Source of the DNA: a virus
Length of the DNA: 64,000 nt
Direction: 5' to 3' (one strand)
Virus record (IMG/VR): IMGVR_UViG_3300045747_000527
Location: 1 to 64,000 of that record
Both the position numbers and the translations under genes were made by a program. Under the pieces are notes generated by a model. The model was given only the letters and a program-made list of their open reading frames with translations, was not told the DNA's origin and made no database searches. Shown here in pieces: positions 6,900 to 15,600 of the stretch (positions are counted from its first letter, which is position 1; each line of letters starts with the position of its first letter).

Positions 6900-7170
6900 C
6901 CGAGACGACAGAGAGTACGAGACCTTTGCCGGGTGGAATCCATCCTCGCGAGGATGCTCCGGCCCTCCCCTGCCGACAACACAGCCAGTAGCGCCAGTCA
7001 CCGTCCCTACCGGCATTGATCAGACGCATAAGTGCGCGGATTGCCCTAACACGTTCGTGTTCACTGCCATCGATCAAGTTTTCTTCGCAGAGAAGCAGCT
7101 ATCTCCTCCACGACGCTGCCGCGAATGTCGTGCCAAACGACGCGCAGCCCGAGAAGCATCTCGAACCTGA
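6877..7170 (+). CDS. Zinc-ribbon domain protein (97 aa)
   Basis: The C-terminal half matches the small zinc-ribbon pattern C.DC...F.FT..DQ.FFA.K.L..P.RC..CR..R (CADC, then CREC), a widespread domain of unknown role found in bacterial and phage proteins. The N-terminal 45 residues are Pro-rich and probably disordered. The GTG start lies inside the previous gene. Confidence 0.65.
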   Translation: MGKTRRPSRDDREYETFAGWNPSSRGCSGPPLPTTQPVAPVTVPTGIDQTHKCADCPNTFVFTAIDQVFFAEKQLSPPRRCRECRAKRRAAREASRT

Positions 7171-7173
7171 CAC

Positions 7174-7199
7174 AAACACCTTTGATCTGAGGGTATAAG
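7174..7199 (+). promoter_or_regulatory. AAA-N15-GGTATAAG promoter-like element
   Basis: AAA box, 15-base spacer, GGTATAAG, directly after the zinc-ribbon gene without a visible terminator. A perfect palindrome follows 10 bases downstream. Confidence 0.75.
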
Positions 7200-7208
7200 A
7201 GTCACGGT

Positions 7209-7226
7209 AGGGCATAGCTATGCCCT
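7209..7226. promoter_or_regulatory. Perfect 18-bp palindrome, operator or leader hairpin
   Basis: AGGGCATAG/CTATGCCCT is a perfect 9+9 dyad with no spacer, between the promoter box and the ribosome site AAAGGAA of the next gene. Its place around the expected transcription start suits an operator for a dimeric repressor. It has no T-tract. Confidence 0.6.
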
Positions 7227-7239
7227 CAGAAAGGAATTC

Positions 7240-7803
7240 ATGCGCGCGCTAGACAGTGATATGATCCGAGACCTCTATCGGGCGTCCGTTCGAGTGGAAG
7301 AGGAACAGGACGAGAAGAGGGACATTGGCTGCTACCTATTCGCAATCAAGTCCACCTGGCAAGATGAGATCATCTTGGTCGCCAACCGTAGCATGATCGT
7401 CGAGTGGCCGATCGCACTGGTGGAGACAGATTGCCCGGAGTTCAAGAAGCTACTGCGGTCAGCGCGGATGGTACCTAAGATCGCAGCAAGCCTGGTCAAG
7501 AACACGTGGAGCTCTATTGTCATCGGCGTAGAGGACAAGAACAATCTGGAGGAGTGTGAGGAGATTGAGCCCGTTGAGGAGGATGTCTTCTCGTACCAGG
7601 CTGCTTCTGGAATCGTGCTCCACTTCAACCGCCACTATCGGGGTATGGTGGACGCTATTTGGCCGGCGCACATCATAGACGGCGAACCCTCAGCAGCAGT
7701 GGACACCAAGCTCTGCATTCGACGGGGCAAGAAGCAAGAGGGCCTACTCATCATCTCAGAGAACGGCCGAAGACGAGGGGCGATAGCCAACGCGAGGGTA
7801 TGA
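7240..7803 (+). CDS. Unknown protein (187 aa)
   Basis: Not recognised. Mixed alpha/beta with an acidic middle (residues about 100-125) and a basic C-terminus. First gene after the palindrome-bearing promoter and therefore the one most directly controlled by it. The next gene starts one base after its stop. Confidence 0.68.
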   Translation: MRALDSDMIRDLYRASVRVEEEQDEKRDIGCYLFAIKSTWQDEIILVANRSMIVEWPIALVETDCPEFKKLLRSARMVPKIAASLVKNTWSSIVIGVEDKNNLEECEEIEPVEEDVFSYQAASGIVLHFNRHYRGMVDAIWPAHIIDGEPSAAVDTKLCIRRGKKQEGLLIISENGRRRGAIANARV

Positions 7804-7804
7804 C

Positions 7805-8059
7805 GTGCCCCGTAGATCACACATAAGAGTAGAGGACGGAGAAGCCGCGGAACAGATAGACCAATACCGCGTCGAACTAGGTATGTCAGGAGAGGACCAC
7901 GACTACCTGATGTACCTGGCTAACATTCAGAACGAACGAAGGAGGGCTCAAGGTATAGCTAGACGCATAACGATCCAGGACGTCGTCAGATCAATGATAG
8001 GCGCCCACCGTAACCGAAGCCGCCTGCTAGGCGGCCAACTAGAACCAGAGGACACCTGA
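7805..8059 (+). CDS. Small charged unknown protein (84 aa)
   Basis: Not recognised. GTG start. Highly charged and helical, with a short N-terminal basic segment. A small DNA-binding helix protein is possible, but no family motif is seen. Confidence 0.6.
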   Translation: MPRRSHIRVEDGEAAEQIDQYRVELGMSGEDHDYLMYLANIQNERRRAQGIARRITIQDVVRSMIGAHRNRSRLLGGQLEPEDT

Positions 8060-8060
8060 C

Positions 8061-8279
8061 ATGAAGAAGACAGCAGCAGCAGCACCCACGGTCAACAACA
8101 CCATCAGCAAGAAGTTCGTCGTCAAGGCGCTCAAATTGGCCGTGCGCGAAGCAGCCAAGGGTATGAAGGCGAGCAAGAAGAACAGTGACTTCTACATAGC
8201 CGGCGAGCAACAGCTCGTTGGGGCCGTCTACGCTGAGCTTCTCGGCCGCGTAGCAGCCGGAGAATTCGACCTGGAGTAG
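8061..8279 (+). CDS. Small basic unknown protein (72 aa)
   Basis: Not recognised. Lys/Ala-rich N-terminal half, acidic C-terminus. The ATG follows the previous stop by one base. A strong hairpin follows the stop. Confidence 0.62.
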   Translation: MKKTAAAAPTVNNTISKKFVVKALKLAVREAAKGMKASKKNSDFYIAGEQQLVGAVYAELLGRVAAGEFDLE

Positions 8280-8293
8280 CACAAATTTGGGAT

Positions 8294-8333
8294 GCGGCGT
8301 CCCCTGTTCTCTCCTTTCTACGGGGGACGCCGC
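8294..8333 (+). terminator. Strong GC-rich hairpin, terminator or leader element
   Basis: Eleven perfect pairs, GCGGCGTCCCC/GGGGACGCCGC, around a 17-base pyrimidine-rich loop. There is no T-tract after it (TACCCGTTTCG), so it may act as an RNA stabiliser, processing site or attenuator. Confidence 0.5.
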
Positions 8334-8352
8334 TACCCGTTTCGAGGCCAAC

Positions 8353-8574
8353 ATGAACACCACTACCGTGCTACTTCTAATTTTGGGCAACATAAGCTGC
8401 GCGATCTTGAGCTACCTTGCCGGACGCGAAAAAGAGAAAAGAGACATCGTCAAGTTGATCGAAGAATCCAGCATCATGGGCATCTACGAACTCGTACATC
8501 GAATCGAGCGGCATGACCATCGCGTTCACGGAAAAAGGAGCCACTATGACGCACGAAAAAGACAACACAGCTGA
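8353..8574 (+). CDS. Small membrane protein (73 aa)
   Basis: Residues 4-23 (TTVLLLILGNISCAILSYLA) form a membrane segment followed by a charged helix and His/Arg-rich tail. The ATG at the hydrophobic N-terminus is preferred to an upstream start that would lie in the hairpin. It overlaps the next gene by 29 bases. Confidence 0.6.
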   Translation: MNTTTVLLLILGNISCAILSYLAGREKEKRDIVKLIEESSIMGIYELVHRIERHDHRVHGKRSHYDARKRQHS

Positions 8575-9094
8575 CTCAGATCTAGTGGGCAAAGCCCGGC
8601 AAGAACTACCAGGCTGGGAACGGGAGATTGCTTTTGCCCAACTCCTCAAGGACTACGTGTACGTGACCGCCGAAGGCCCAGTGTGCGCCAACCGATTCAT
8701 CTACGAAGGCATCGGTCTTCCACGAAGTGGGCACTGTGGCGACTGCCAAACACCTACGGGACTGCTGCACGTCCCTGGTTGCGAAGTCGAGCGTTGTCCT
8801 AACTGCAACAACCAAGTCATCTCCTGTTCGTGCGAGCGAGTAGTGACCTGGCACAAACTTCTTTCGCCGGACAAGAACGTAAAGATGGGTCCTGAAACAG
8901 TGAACCCTGTCGTCTCGTACGCACACGGGCTGTGCCAGCTGGAGCGGTTTCATATTCTGCTAGATGACAACTGCTACTGGGCGATCATGGAAGATCCAGG
9001 CCAATCGCGCAGACCGAAGAACTACGTACTCACCTTTGCCATCACCCCCGAAATCTTGCGGGCCCTCAGAGCCCTGCCACAGCTGGAGGACTAG
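8546..9094 (+). CDS. Cys-rich zinc protein (182 aa)
   Basis: The centre has CGDC, then HVPGC, CPNC and CSC within 40 residues. The order C..C.....G..H.PGC..E.CP.C..Q...C.C is a known pattern in bacterial and phage proteins of unknown role and should hold two zinc ions. The ATG follows AAAGGAGCC; an in-frame upstream ATG lacks such a site. Confidence 0.68.
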   Translation: MTHEKDNTADSDLVGKARQELPGWEREIAFAQLLKDYVYVTAEGPVCANRFIYEGIGLPRSGHCGDCQTPTGLLHVPGCEVERCPNCNNQVISCSCERVVTWHKLLSPDKNVKMGPETVNPVVSYAHGLCQLERFHILLDDNCYWAIMEDPGQSRRPKNYVLTFAITPEILRALRALPQLED

Positions 9095-9343
9095 ATGTAC
9101 AAACCAGAAACGATCAAACTACTGTCTGAGATCAACGTCAGACGGTACACCAATAGGATCAACAGTGGGTCCAAGATGGTGCGCATTGGGGAATGCCAGA
9201 CGTACTTGGGCTTCTGGAATTCCATCGTGGCCAAAGAGTTCCTCTGGGATAGGCTCTCTGCAGCTGAACGACAAGAAGTTCAAGAGGCCGCGATGGATGA
9301 GGAAATCGAGTCCGACCTAGCCAAGCCAGCTACTGAAGCGTGA
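9095..9343 (+). CDS. Small unknown protein (82 aa)
   Basis: Not recognised. Helical, amphipathic, with an acidic C-terminus. The ATG follows directly on the previous stop, whose end supplies the GGAGGA ribosome site. Confidence 0.65.
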   Translation: MYKPETIKLLSEINVRRYTNRINSGSKMVRIGECQTYLGFWNSIVAKEFLWDRLSAAERQEVQEAAMDEEIESDLAKPATEA

Positions 9344-9352
9344 GGCGGCACC

Positions 9353-9733
9353 ATGTATCACACCTCTATGATCATTCTGTTTGGCTTTGGCTTCGGATGT
9401 CTCTGTTACGCTGTGCTCTCTCTGCTCGTGCATATCTTAGGTTGCCTCAGCCCAAAGGAGAAGACGGGGACACCTGAGCGAGCACCCAAAAGACCAGAGG
9501 TGAGAGTTGACCCGTTCTATCTGGATGCATGCCGCGAGTTAGATCTGATGTTTCCGGAAACTCCCTGTCTGCCGCCCAACGAGCTAACCGGCACGAACAG
9601 TCTCCCTTGGCAGGAACAGCCTCCAAAACCTGGGGCCTTTCGCATAGATGGCAGCTGGTGGGAGACCGTACCTGGGAGTGAGAGGCACTCTGCAGTAGGT
9701 AGCTGCAGCGTCATAAGAAAAATCCTCAACTGA
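9353..9733 (+). CDS. Single-pass membrane protein (126 aa)
   Basis: Residues 5-31 form a long Gly/Phe/Leu-rich membrane segment; the rest is Pro-rich and soluble. Ribosome site GAGGCGG is weak. The end overlaps a variant promoter. Confidence 0.6.
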   Translation: MYHTSMIILFGFGFGCLCYAVLSLLVHILGCLSPKEKTGTPERAPKRPEVRVDPFYLDACRELDLMFPETPCLPPNELTGTNSLPWQEQPPKPGAFRIDGSWWETVPGSERHSAVGSCSVIRKILN

Positions 9734-9741
9734 GGTATACT
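9718..9741 (+). promoter_or_regulatory. Variant promoter-like element (GGTATACT)
   Basis: AAAAA, 11-base gap, then GGTATACT, 14 bases before the next start codon. It differs from the main box in the last two bases and has a shorter spacer, so it is only a candidate. Confidence 0.4.
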
Positions 9742-9747
9742 CCCACC

Positions 9748-10215
9748 ATGGAATGCGCTCTCTGTGCAGGTAAAGGACACCACTGGACGAAATGCCCCCT
9801 TTTCGGCAAACCCGAGGAGTTCATTCAGGCGTTCGCCCCGCAGTCCCTTGTCCCGCCAGAGAGCGGAGTGCCGGCACACAGCCGTCGCTCTTTAGCCCCA
9901 TCCATCGAGGCTATCTTCGGGCAAGACAAAGACCGTGTACTCCAGGAAGTTCTGGATGACCACGGGAGCCCAGAGGAAGAGAAGATGCTGGCTCTGGAGC
10001 TCTTGATCGGCACCAAGCAGCTGAACAAACTAGCCGAGCAAGATCAAGACACCGCCACCAGCATGAGCCACAGGATGCTCTACGGTTCTCCACGAATACC
10101 CGACTTCGTACAGGCACAGCCCGCCCCTAAACCACAGGCTACAAGTACTGACCGTGACCCATACAGCTCGGTCAACTACGACGATGATCGCGACCTGGGA
10201 ACTACCCCAGCCTAA
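9748..10215 (+). CDS. CCHC zinc-knuckle protein (155 aa)
   Basis: Begins with CALCAGKGHHWTKC, an exact C-x2-C-x4-H-x4-C zinc knuckle (residues 3-16) of the type that binds single-stranded nucleic acid in retroviral nucleocapsids and many RNA-binding proteins. The rest is charged, helical in the middle and Pro/Asp-rich at the end. It is the last gene of the plus-strand accessory block and faces the structural block. Confidence 0.68.
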   Translation: MECALCAGKGHHWTKCPLFGKPEEFIQAFAPQSLVPPESGVPAHSRRSLAPSIEAIFGQDKDRVLQEVLDDHGSPEEEKMLALELLIGTKQLNKLAEQDQDTATSMSHRMLYGSPRIPDFVQAQPAPKPQATSTDRDPYSSVNYDDDRDLGTTPA

Positions 10216-10220
10216 ATAAA

Positions 10221-10259
10221 ATGCCGCCCACCGGAGGGGCCAAGTCCCCCAGTGAGCGG
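10221..10259 (-). terminator. Terminator of the minus-strand structural block
   Basis: On the minus strand GCCGCTCAC pairs with GTGGGCGGC through one U-G pair, with an inner GGGG/CCCC helix, followed by ATTTTATTT. The plus strand has a C-A mismatch and no T-tract, so this works for the leftward transcript. Confidence 0.8.
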
Positions 10260-10260
10260 C

Positions 10261-10310
10261 AGCTGCGGTAAGATGATCTTCGAACCCGTAGGAGGTAACC
10301 TACCGCAGCT
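10261..10310 (-). other. Inverted repeat directly after the last structural gene
   Basis: Perfect ten-base arms AGCTGCGGTA/TACCGCAGCT separated by 30 bases, starting at the stop codon of the leftward gene and directly before its terminator. It may extend or protect the 3' end of the late transcript. Confidence 0.5.
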
Positions 10311-11122
10311 TAGCCAGCTCCCATGTTGGGGGCGCCGTTGCCCCAAGGGGAATAACCGTGGCCGTACGGGACTGGAGACCAGCCTCCGCCGGAAGCCTGA
10401 GGCATGCTGCCCTCTTCTTTAGCCATCTGCAGCGCCTTGGGCACAGCCTTCGCCAAGCCGTACGCTCCAAGGCCCGCAGCTGCCAGAAGGCCTGCCTTGC
10501 CCCACCCGAACCTCTTTGCCCCCGCAACAGCACCAGGGGCACCCTTGACGACTGTCTTGGCTGCGTTGGCACCTGGGCCCATCGCCCCTGCCGGGGACTT
10601 TGCCCGAGCCAGGAGACCTGGAGGAGGCGCACCCACACGAGTCGCCTGCATGGACTTGCCGGGAACCTGCCAGGAGCCCGAAGGCATACCCCTGGTACGC
10701 GCCGCGGGCATCTGTGGCGTGACAGCACCACCAGAGACCGCAGGAGCGGCTGCACCTATGGCACCCCAAAGGCCGGCTTCCTTTGCCATTCTGCGGGCAA
10801 GGAGAACACCGGCTAGCTTGGCAGCACCAATCTTGGCTTGAGCCTCTCCCTCCTCACCTGGGTCGATGAGCTGGAGCTTCTTGTAGTAGTCCGGGTCTTT
10901 GGCGAGATGATCCATGGCAATCTCAGCGGCCACATTCGGGTCCGCCGTATGCTCCAGCTCTTCCTTCACACCGGCAGAGAGCTGCTCGATGTCGAACTGA
11001 TTTGGGTCCATACCTTCAGCTTGGCCGCCGACAATGTGATCGCGCCAAGGGTGGCCGGCGTCAAATCCAGCCACACCCTGAAGTACCTCACCTGTTTTCT
11101 GGAAGGGAACCAGGTAAGCCAT
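10310..11122 (-). CDS. DUF5661-like virion-block protein (270 aa)
   Basis: Residues about 38-85 (QLSAGVKEELEHT, then AMDHLAKDPDYYKKL) match the short DUF5661 pattern of phage and bacterial proteins, EL.H...A..IA.DHL...P.YY..L. The C-terminal 150 residues are Ala/Gly/Pro-rich with a hydrophobic segment (GLLAAAGLGAYGLAKAV), like several other proteins of this block. Last gene of the leftward block; probably a minor or internal virion protein. Confidence 0.6.
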   Translation of the reverse strand: MAYLVPFQKTGEVLQGVAGFDAGHPWRDHIVGGQAEGMDPNQFDIEQLSAGVKEELEHTADPNVAAEIAMDHLAKDPDYYKKLQLIDPGEEGEAQAKIGAAKLAGVLLARRMAKEAGLWGAIGAAAPAVSGGAVTPQMPAARTRGMPSGSWQVPGKSMQATRVGAPPPGLLARAKSPAGAMGPGANAAKTVVKGAPGAVAGAKRFGWGKAGLLAAAGLGAYGLAKAVPKALQMAKEEGSMPQASGGGWSPVPYGHGYSPWGNGAPNMGAG

Positions 11123-11131
11123 GTCGGCCTC

Positions 11132-11872
11132 CTACGCGCCTACGCCCAGGTTCGCAGCATCAGCAGCTGCTGAATCCAGCAAGGTCAGCCCGCTGACCGC
11201 CACCGGCACCGCGCGCTCGAACTGAATGGCTGCTGACTCCTGGATGATGACCCCTTGGGCATCTGTCGCCCAGGTGTGGTTCGGGACGTAGCACCCTTCG
11301 AGGTACACGGCACCGTAGGTCTCCATGTTGGAGTCGCGGTTGTACATCAGGAGGCCGATGGGCTGGTTGAACAAGTCCGAGGCCAGATTGATGTAGAAGT
11401 TCTCGTAGCCGGGCGGAATGACGACGTCGTGGGGATTCGACATCGTATTGATCCCAGTGTTCGGAAACACCGCAGGAATGGTCGGAGGCGAGTTGCCAGG
11501 GACCAGTGCGTCGCTGTAGTACGCGTAGATGAGCCGAAGCAGCGAAGGTCCGTGGTACAGAATGCGTGAGATAGACAGCTGGCCCATCGTACGACCTGAC
11601 ACGAAGTAGGAACGCTCAGAACCGATTTCGAAGATACGGTTGAACGTCCTGTTGTGGCTCAGGTTCACGTTCTGGATAAGACCCAGAGGCATGACAATCT
11701 GGTCCGCCCCTGTTCCTTCCAGAGCCTTACTCACTGCAGCTACTCCTCCCAGAGTCGAGAGGCGAGGAGGGCCAGCCGCGAGAACGGTAAACCCTGCGTT
11801 CAGGAATTGGCCGTCCTTCATGCCAGCTTGTACGTACTTCTGGTAGGGAGCCCAGTTAGACATCGTAGACAT
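11132..11872 (-). CDS. Tail tube protein, probable
   Basis: A 246-residue structural protein immediately downstream of the sheath gene, where myoviruses normally place the tube. It has a mixed beta-rich composition, with a central segment GRTMGQLSISRILYHGPSLL of the kind found in tube proteins of large myoviruses. The start is the first ATG after AGGAGA; a second in-frame ATG lies three codons on. An HNH gene separates it from the sheath and overlaps its start by 17 bases. Confidence 0.6.
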   Translation of the reverse strand: MSTMSNWAPYQKYVQAGMKDGQFLNAGFTVLAAGPPRLSTLGGVAAVSKALEGTGADQIVMPLGLIQNVNLSHNRTFNRIFEIGSERSYFVSGRTMGQLSISRILYHGPSLLRLIYAYYSDALVPGNSPPTIPAVFPNTGINTMSNPHDVVIPPGYENFYINLASDLFNQPIGLLMYNRDSNMETYGAVYLEGCYVPNHTWATDAQGVIIQESAAIQFERAVPVAVSGLTLLDSAAADAANLGVGA

Positions 11873-12596
11873 GCGTCATTTCTCCTGTTCTGATTTGATC
11901 TTTACTGTGCTCCAGTACCAAGGCACACCACTGAAGCATCTCTGGTACCGAGAGGCTGTTCTTCATTTCGTTAACGTGAGCACAACACAAAACGATGTTG
12001 TCGTGCGTATATCCTCTCGCGCTGTCTACACGATCAATGCTTACACATTCCGGCCTGCCTGAGCCGTCATACAGCATGGGAATACCGGTATAGTAGCAGC
12101 GCCCTTCCTGGATATTCCAGAGAAGCACCAGGTCTCCCAAGGTCAGAATATTGGAGATGCCTTTGTGCTTTGCGGAAGTTTTAGCCGTAGCCAGCGCCAC
12201 AGCCAGACGGCGCTCTGGGGACTTGGCACTATTTTCCTTTTTCCAAGCTCGCCTACATGGACGACAGTACGCCGCGCGGCCATCCGAGGTAGACTTCTGC
12301 GGGTCAAACTGATTTAGCGTCTTTGGCAACACACAGCGCGCACAGAGCTTTGAGCCGGCGGGTATCGTCTTCTTTTGTTCCCGGATAGCAGCAAGTCGCT
12401 GTGCTTTCTCCAGACCATACTTATTCACTGTCTCGGCAAAATACCTCTCATTGCGCCTACTACGGGCGCACACCTTACACTCCCGCTGCCTACCGTCAGC
12501 CTCAGTAGAGCTACGATGAAACTCGGTAAGTGCTTTGCGTGCCGAACACGCAAAGCACTTCTTCCAGAGAGGTACTATTTTCTGGTCTGAAGCCAT
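11856..12596 (-). CDS. Free-standing HNH homing endonuclease
   Basis: The N-terminal half has two similar zinc-finger units, each with two CxxC pairs about 20 residues apart (CFAC/CKVC and CARC/CRPC). The C-terminal half is an HNH nuclease: CYYTGIPM, then SIDRVDSARGYTHDNIVLCC with the catalytic-region D and N residues, and a final Asn/Lys helix. Such genes cut a cognate site and copy themselves into it. It sits between sheath and tube genes and its end still carries the tube ribosome site, as expected for an insertion that spared tube translation. Confidence 0.8.
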   Translation of the reverse strand: MASDQKIVPLWKKCFACSARKALTEFHRSSTEADGRQRECKVCARSRRNERYFAETVNKYGLEKAQRLAAIREQKKTIPAGSKLCARCVLPKTLNQFDPQKSTSDGRAAYCRPCRRAWKKENSAKSPERRLAVALATAKTSAKHKGISNILTLGDLVLLWNIQEGRCYYTGIPMLYDGSGRPECVSIDRVDSARGYTHDNIVLCCAHVNEMKNSLSVPEMLQWCALVLEHSKDQIRTGEMTHVYDV

Positions 12597-12615
12597 AGTA
12601 CGATTTAACCTAACA

Positions 12616-15600
12616 TTAGATCACGAGGGTCAAGCGAAGGTAGTTGCAGGGGTAGGGCGGGTCCAGCGTCACATCGATCAACACGGCGTCAGGTTGATCT
12701 GACGACTGGATGATGTTGTTGAGGTCACCACCCACAATGACCCCCTGCTCGATGGCGAAATTGAGCATACCCTGCACGACCGTGGACAGGGTGTCCAAGA
12801 AGGGCTGGGTGATGTTGAACTTCCCGATGAAGTTTCTCAAACCTCCGCGGAGCATCTTGGCCATGAAGTCCACCACCTTGGTGATAGAGAGCTCACGGGT
12901 CTCGATGCTGGTGAGGTCAGTGGACAGCTGGTGGCGGGTGCTCAGTGGTCCGCCAGCAGTGTTCTGGATGACCCAGTAAGCGCCGCCCGCTGTCGCTGCG
13001 TTCATTTGAAGCCGGCTGAACCTGTCGTTCGAACCGGTTACTCTGGTGAACCCAGTGACAGGGTAGTTTGTGAATCCCTGCTGTGGGGCCAGCTGGCCGG
13101 TCATGCCTGCGAGAGCGGCACAGATGTAGTACCCAGGCAGCTCTTGTTCCGTGCCGTCCACGGTCGCGCCCGTCTTCTCCGGGGCAACCATGTAGACGCG
13201 GCGATTGGCGTAGCTGCGGCCGAGTTCGGCGTAGGCTTTGGCAATGGCCGCGTAGTCTGGTGAGCCATCGGGGGTCACCAGCTGAGCCCCACGCACGTGG
13301 ACACTGAAGCCTGCCTGCAAGAGGTTGGCAGGCAGGGAACTCGTTGAGAAGAACCCATCCGTGTTCAACCCGGAGGAGAATGCCACGCGCAGGGTAATGC
13401 GAGTGCCTGACACGGAAGCAAGGTTCCACTTGTCCGTGTAGCCGGATACCATCAGGTACACGCCGTCCGCAACCGAGAACCCTTGATCTGGTGCCAGGCC
13501 CGCGGCCACCAAATCTGCGGTCAAGCTTGGCAGGTTGGTCTCGAACACGTTGGTGGTGGCAGTGCTTTCGCCGTCCGTTCCGCTGGTAGCCAGGGCTGGA
13601 AGATCTTCCGTGGGCATCCGTGGATTGATGAAGACGATACGCTCACCCTTGGAGTCTGGCTCGCTCATAGCTGTAACGTGAGCGACGCAGCTCTGGTGTA
13701 CTTCCGGGCTCTGCGAAGCAGGTGCCAGGGCGTAGACCTCTTTGGCCTCCAAGAATGCAAGGGCGCGGGAGTAGCCATCCGTGGTGCCGTCTGGTTCGCC
13801 AGCACTCACTTCGTCAACGCCGATACCCGACACTTCAATGCCCGGTGCGTTCACCAACATGAAGTAGAGCATGAGAGCGAGGGGATTCTCCGCATTCACG
13901 GGAGAGAGAACGGTGTCCAGCGTGTCCGTGCTGTCCAACGTGAGCAGGCCAGGGTTAGTAGCCTTCGGGGTCACATCCAACCGCAGGGCTTTGTAGGACA
14001 TGATGAGTTGTCCGCGGCCGGTGGGGAGAGGCGTGCCCGTGATATCACGCAAGAAGTCCTGCTTGATCTTGATGTTGCTGTTGCCGTCGATGTACAAGTC
14101 GGGCAGTGGTCTATCCGCCGGCAAGCTGGCGGGGATGCCCTTGGCCTGGATGTAGTACGAGGAAGCCCCGAAGGTCTTTGCGACCCTCCGGTCCAGCTTG
14201 AGACGGTGAGTGTTGCCCGCGTATGCTGCCGTGACCACAACTCCCAGGAACGCGCCACCAGCGTAGACGTAGTCTCCCGGCTTAGGGGCGTACGGAGCGC
14301 CGTAAGTAGCGCCAGCTGTGAGGCCAAAGTCAGCGTTGGCTGTTCCATTGCCGACCCTCACTTCGCCATCGAAGCCATCCTGAGTAGAGGTAAAGCGGAT
14401 ATGATCTGTGCTGAAGTCACAGAACGCCGTACCCATTGTCGAGTTGACCAGAGCAGCGACAGCCAGCTCACTGTACGACGCCAAGGAGAATACGATCTCC
14501 TGCATTGGTCCGCCGTCCACCGCCAGTTGTAGGGTCTTGCCTTGGCCGGTGTATGGTGGCGTGATGGCGACAGTGCCGGTAACCACGGCAGCTGAGGCAG
14601 CCGCGCTGAAATTCTCTGCTGGCACATCCACCAGCGGAGTAGTCGTGCCCGAGCTTCCGTCATCCACCGCGACAATGACCGCCGCAGCGGGAGAAGTGGC
14701 AGACGTGGGCAAGTGCAGAGTAGCGTTCGCAGTGAGAACATACAGGATGCCGCTCACTGGGGCAGCCGCCAATCTGGCAGACTGGTTGCTCCAGATTGCC
14801 GCAGGCACGTTAGCCTGTCCGTTCAAGAAGCGGAGCAGGTCTGGCATCGTGGCGAAGCTGTTGCCAATCGAGGCTATCGTGGGGGTGACAGCAAACGCTT
14901 GAGCCACGCCCGTGGCGTTGACGTACGTGACCTGTTGGCCGTTGGTGGACACGCTCAGAATGGAGAAGGTGCCGTTGTTGCCAGACGTCGTGGCACTCGT
15001 GATCACCATACTGCGGCCCAGATCGGCCTTGGTGAACGGGGCTGACGTGTCCGTGATAGTCATGACACTGCCTGCTGCGGGACCGGTGAACGAGCACCCA
15101 GCGGCCGGACCAGTCGTGTGCGTACCAGCAAAGTTGATGGTGACAGGGGTCCCGCCCAAGGCGCCGTCAATGTATGACAGCGACGCTGGAGAGCCCACGG
15201 ACGGGTTAATCGGGAACGTCAGATCTGCTGAGCTGACCAACTGAGCGGTCTTTGTGTTACGAAGAAACGCCTCATCTCGCTTGAACTCCAGCAAAGCTTT
15301 GCCCGTGTTCACGAACACACGAACGGAGTCGCTGTTCACGACAAGCTCGTCCATGTTGTTCCGTGGATCTGGCAACTCAGTCTCCATGAGGCTGAGAGCT
15401 TCCTGCTGGTACGAAGACACACCGGCAACCTGGTAGTCTCGCAAGAAACCGAGAATGGTGTTGGCCGTGCCCTCTGCAACCTTGAGGTAGTGGCCGTCAC
15501 CCTTGGCCACCGTCTGCAGAGCAAGGTACTTGGCACTCCCGATAACCTTCACAAACCCAAGGAACCCAGAGGGAGCCGGGAATGTGCTGTTCATCTGATC

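Noticed and set aside
10261-10310. tRNA-like word GGTTCGAA in the inverted repeat (minus strand)
   Set aside because: No cloverleaf can be drawn; there is no anticodon arm or acceptor stem of normal length.
13483-14532. Long plus-strand open frame opposite the tail sheath gene
   Set aside because: It lies fully antisense to a well-supported gene, has no ribosome site, and its composition mirrors the sense codons.
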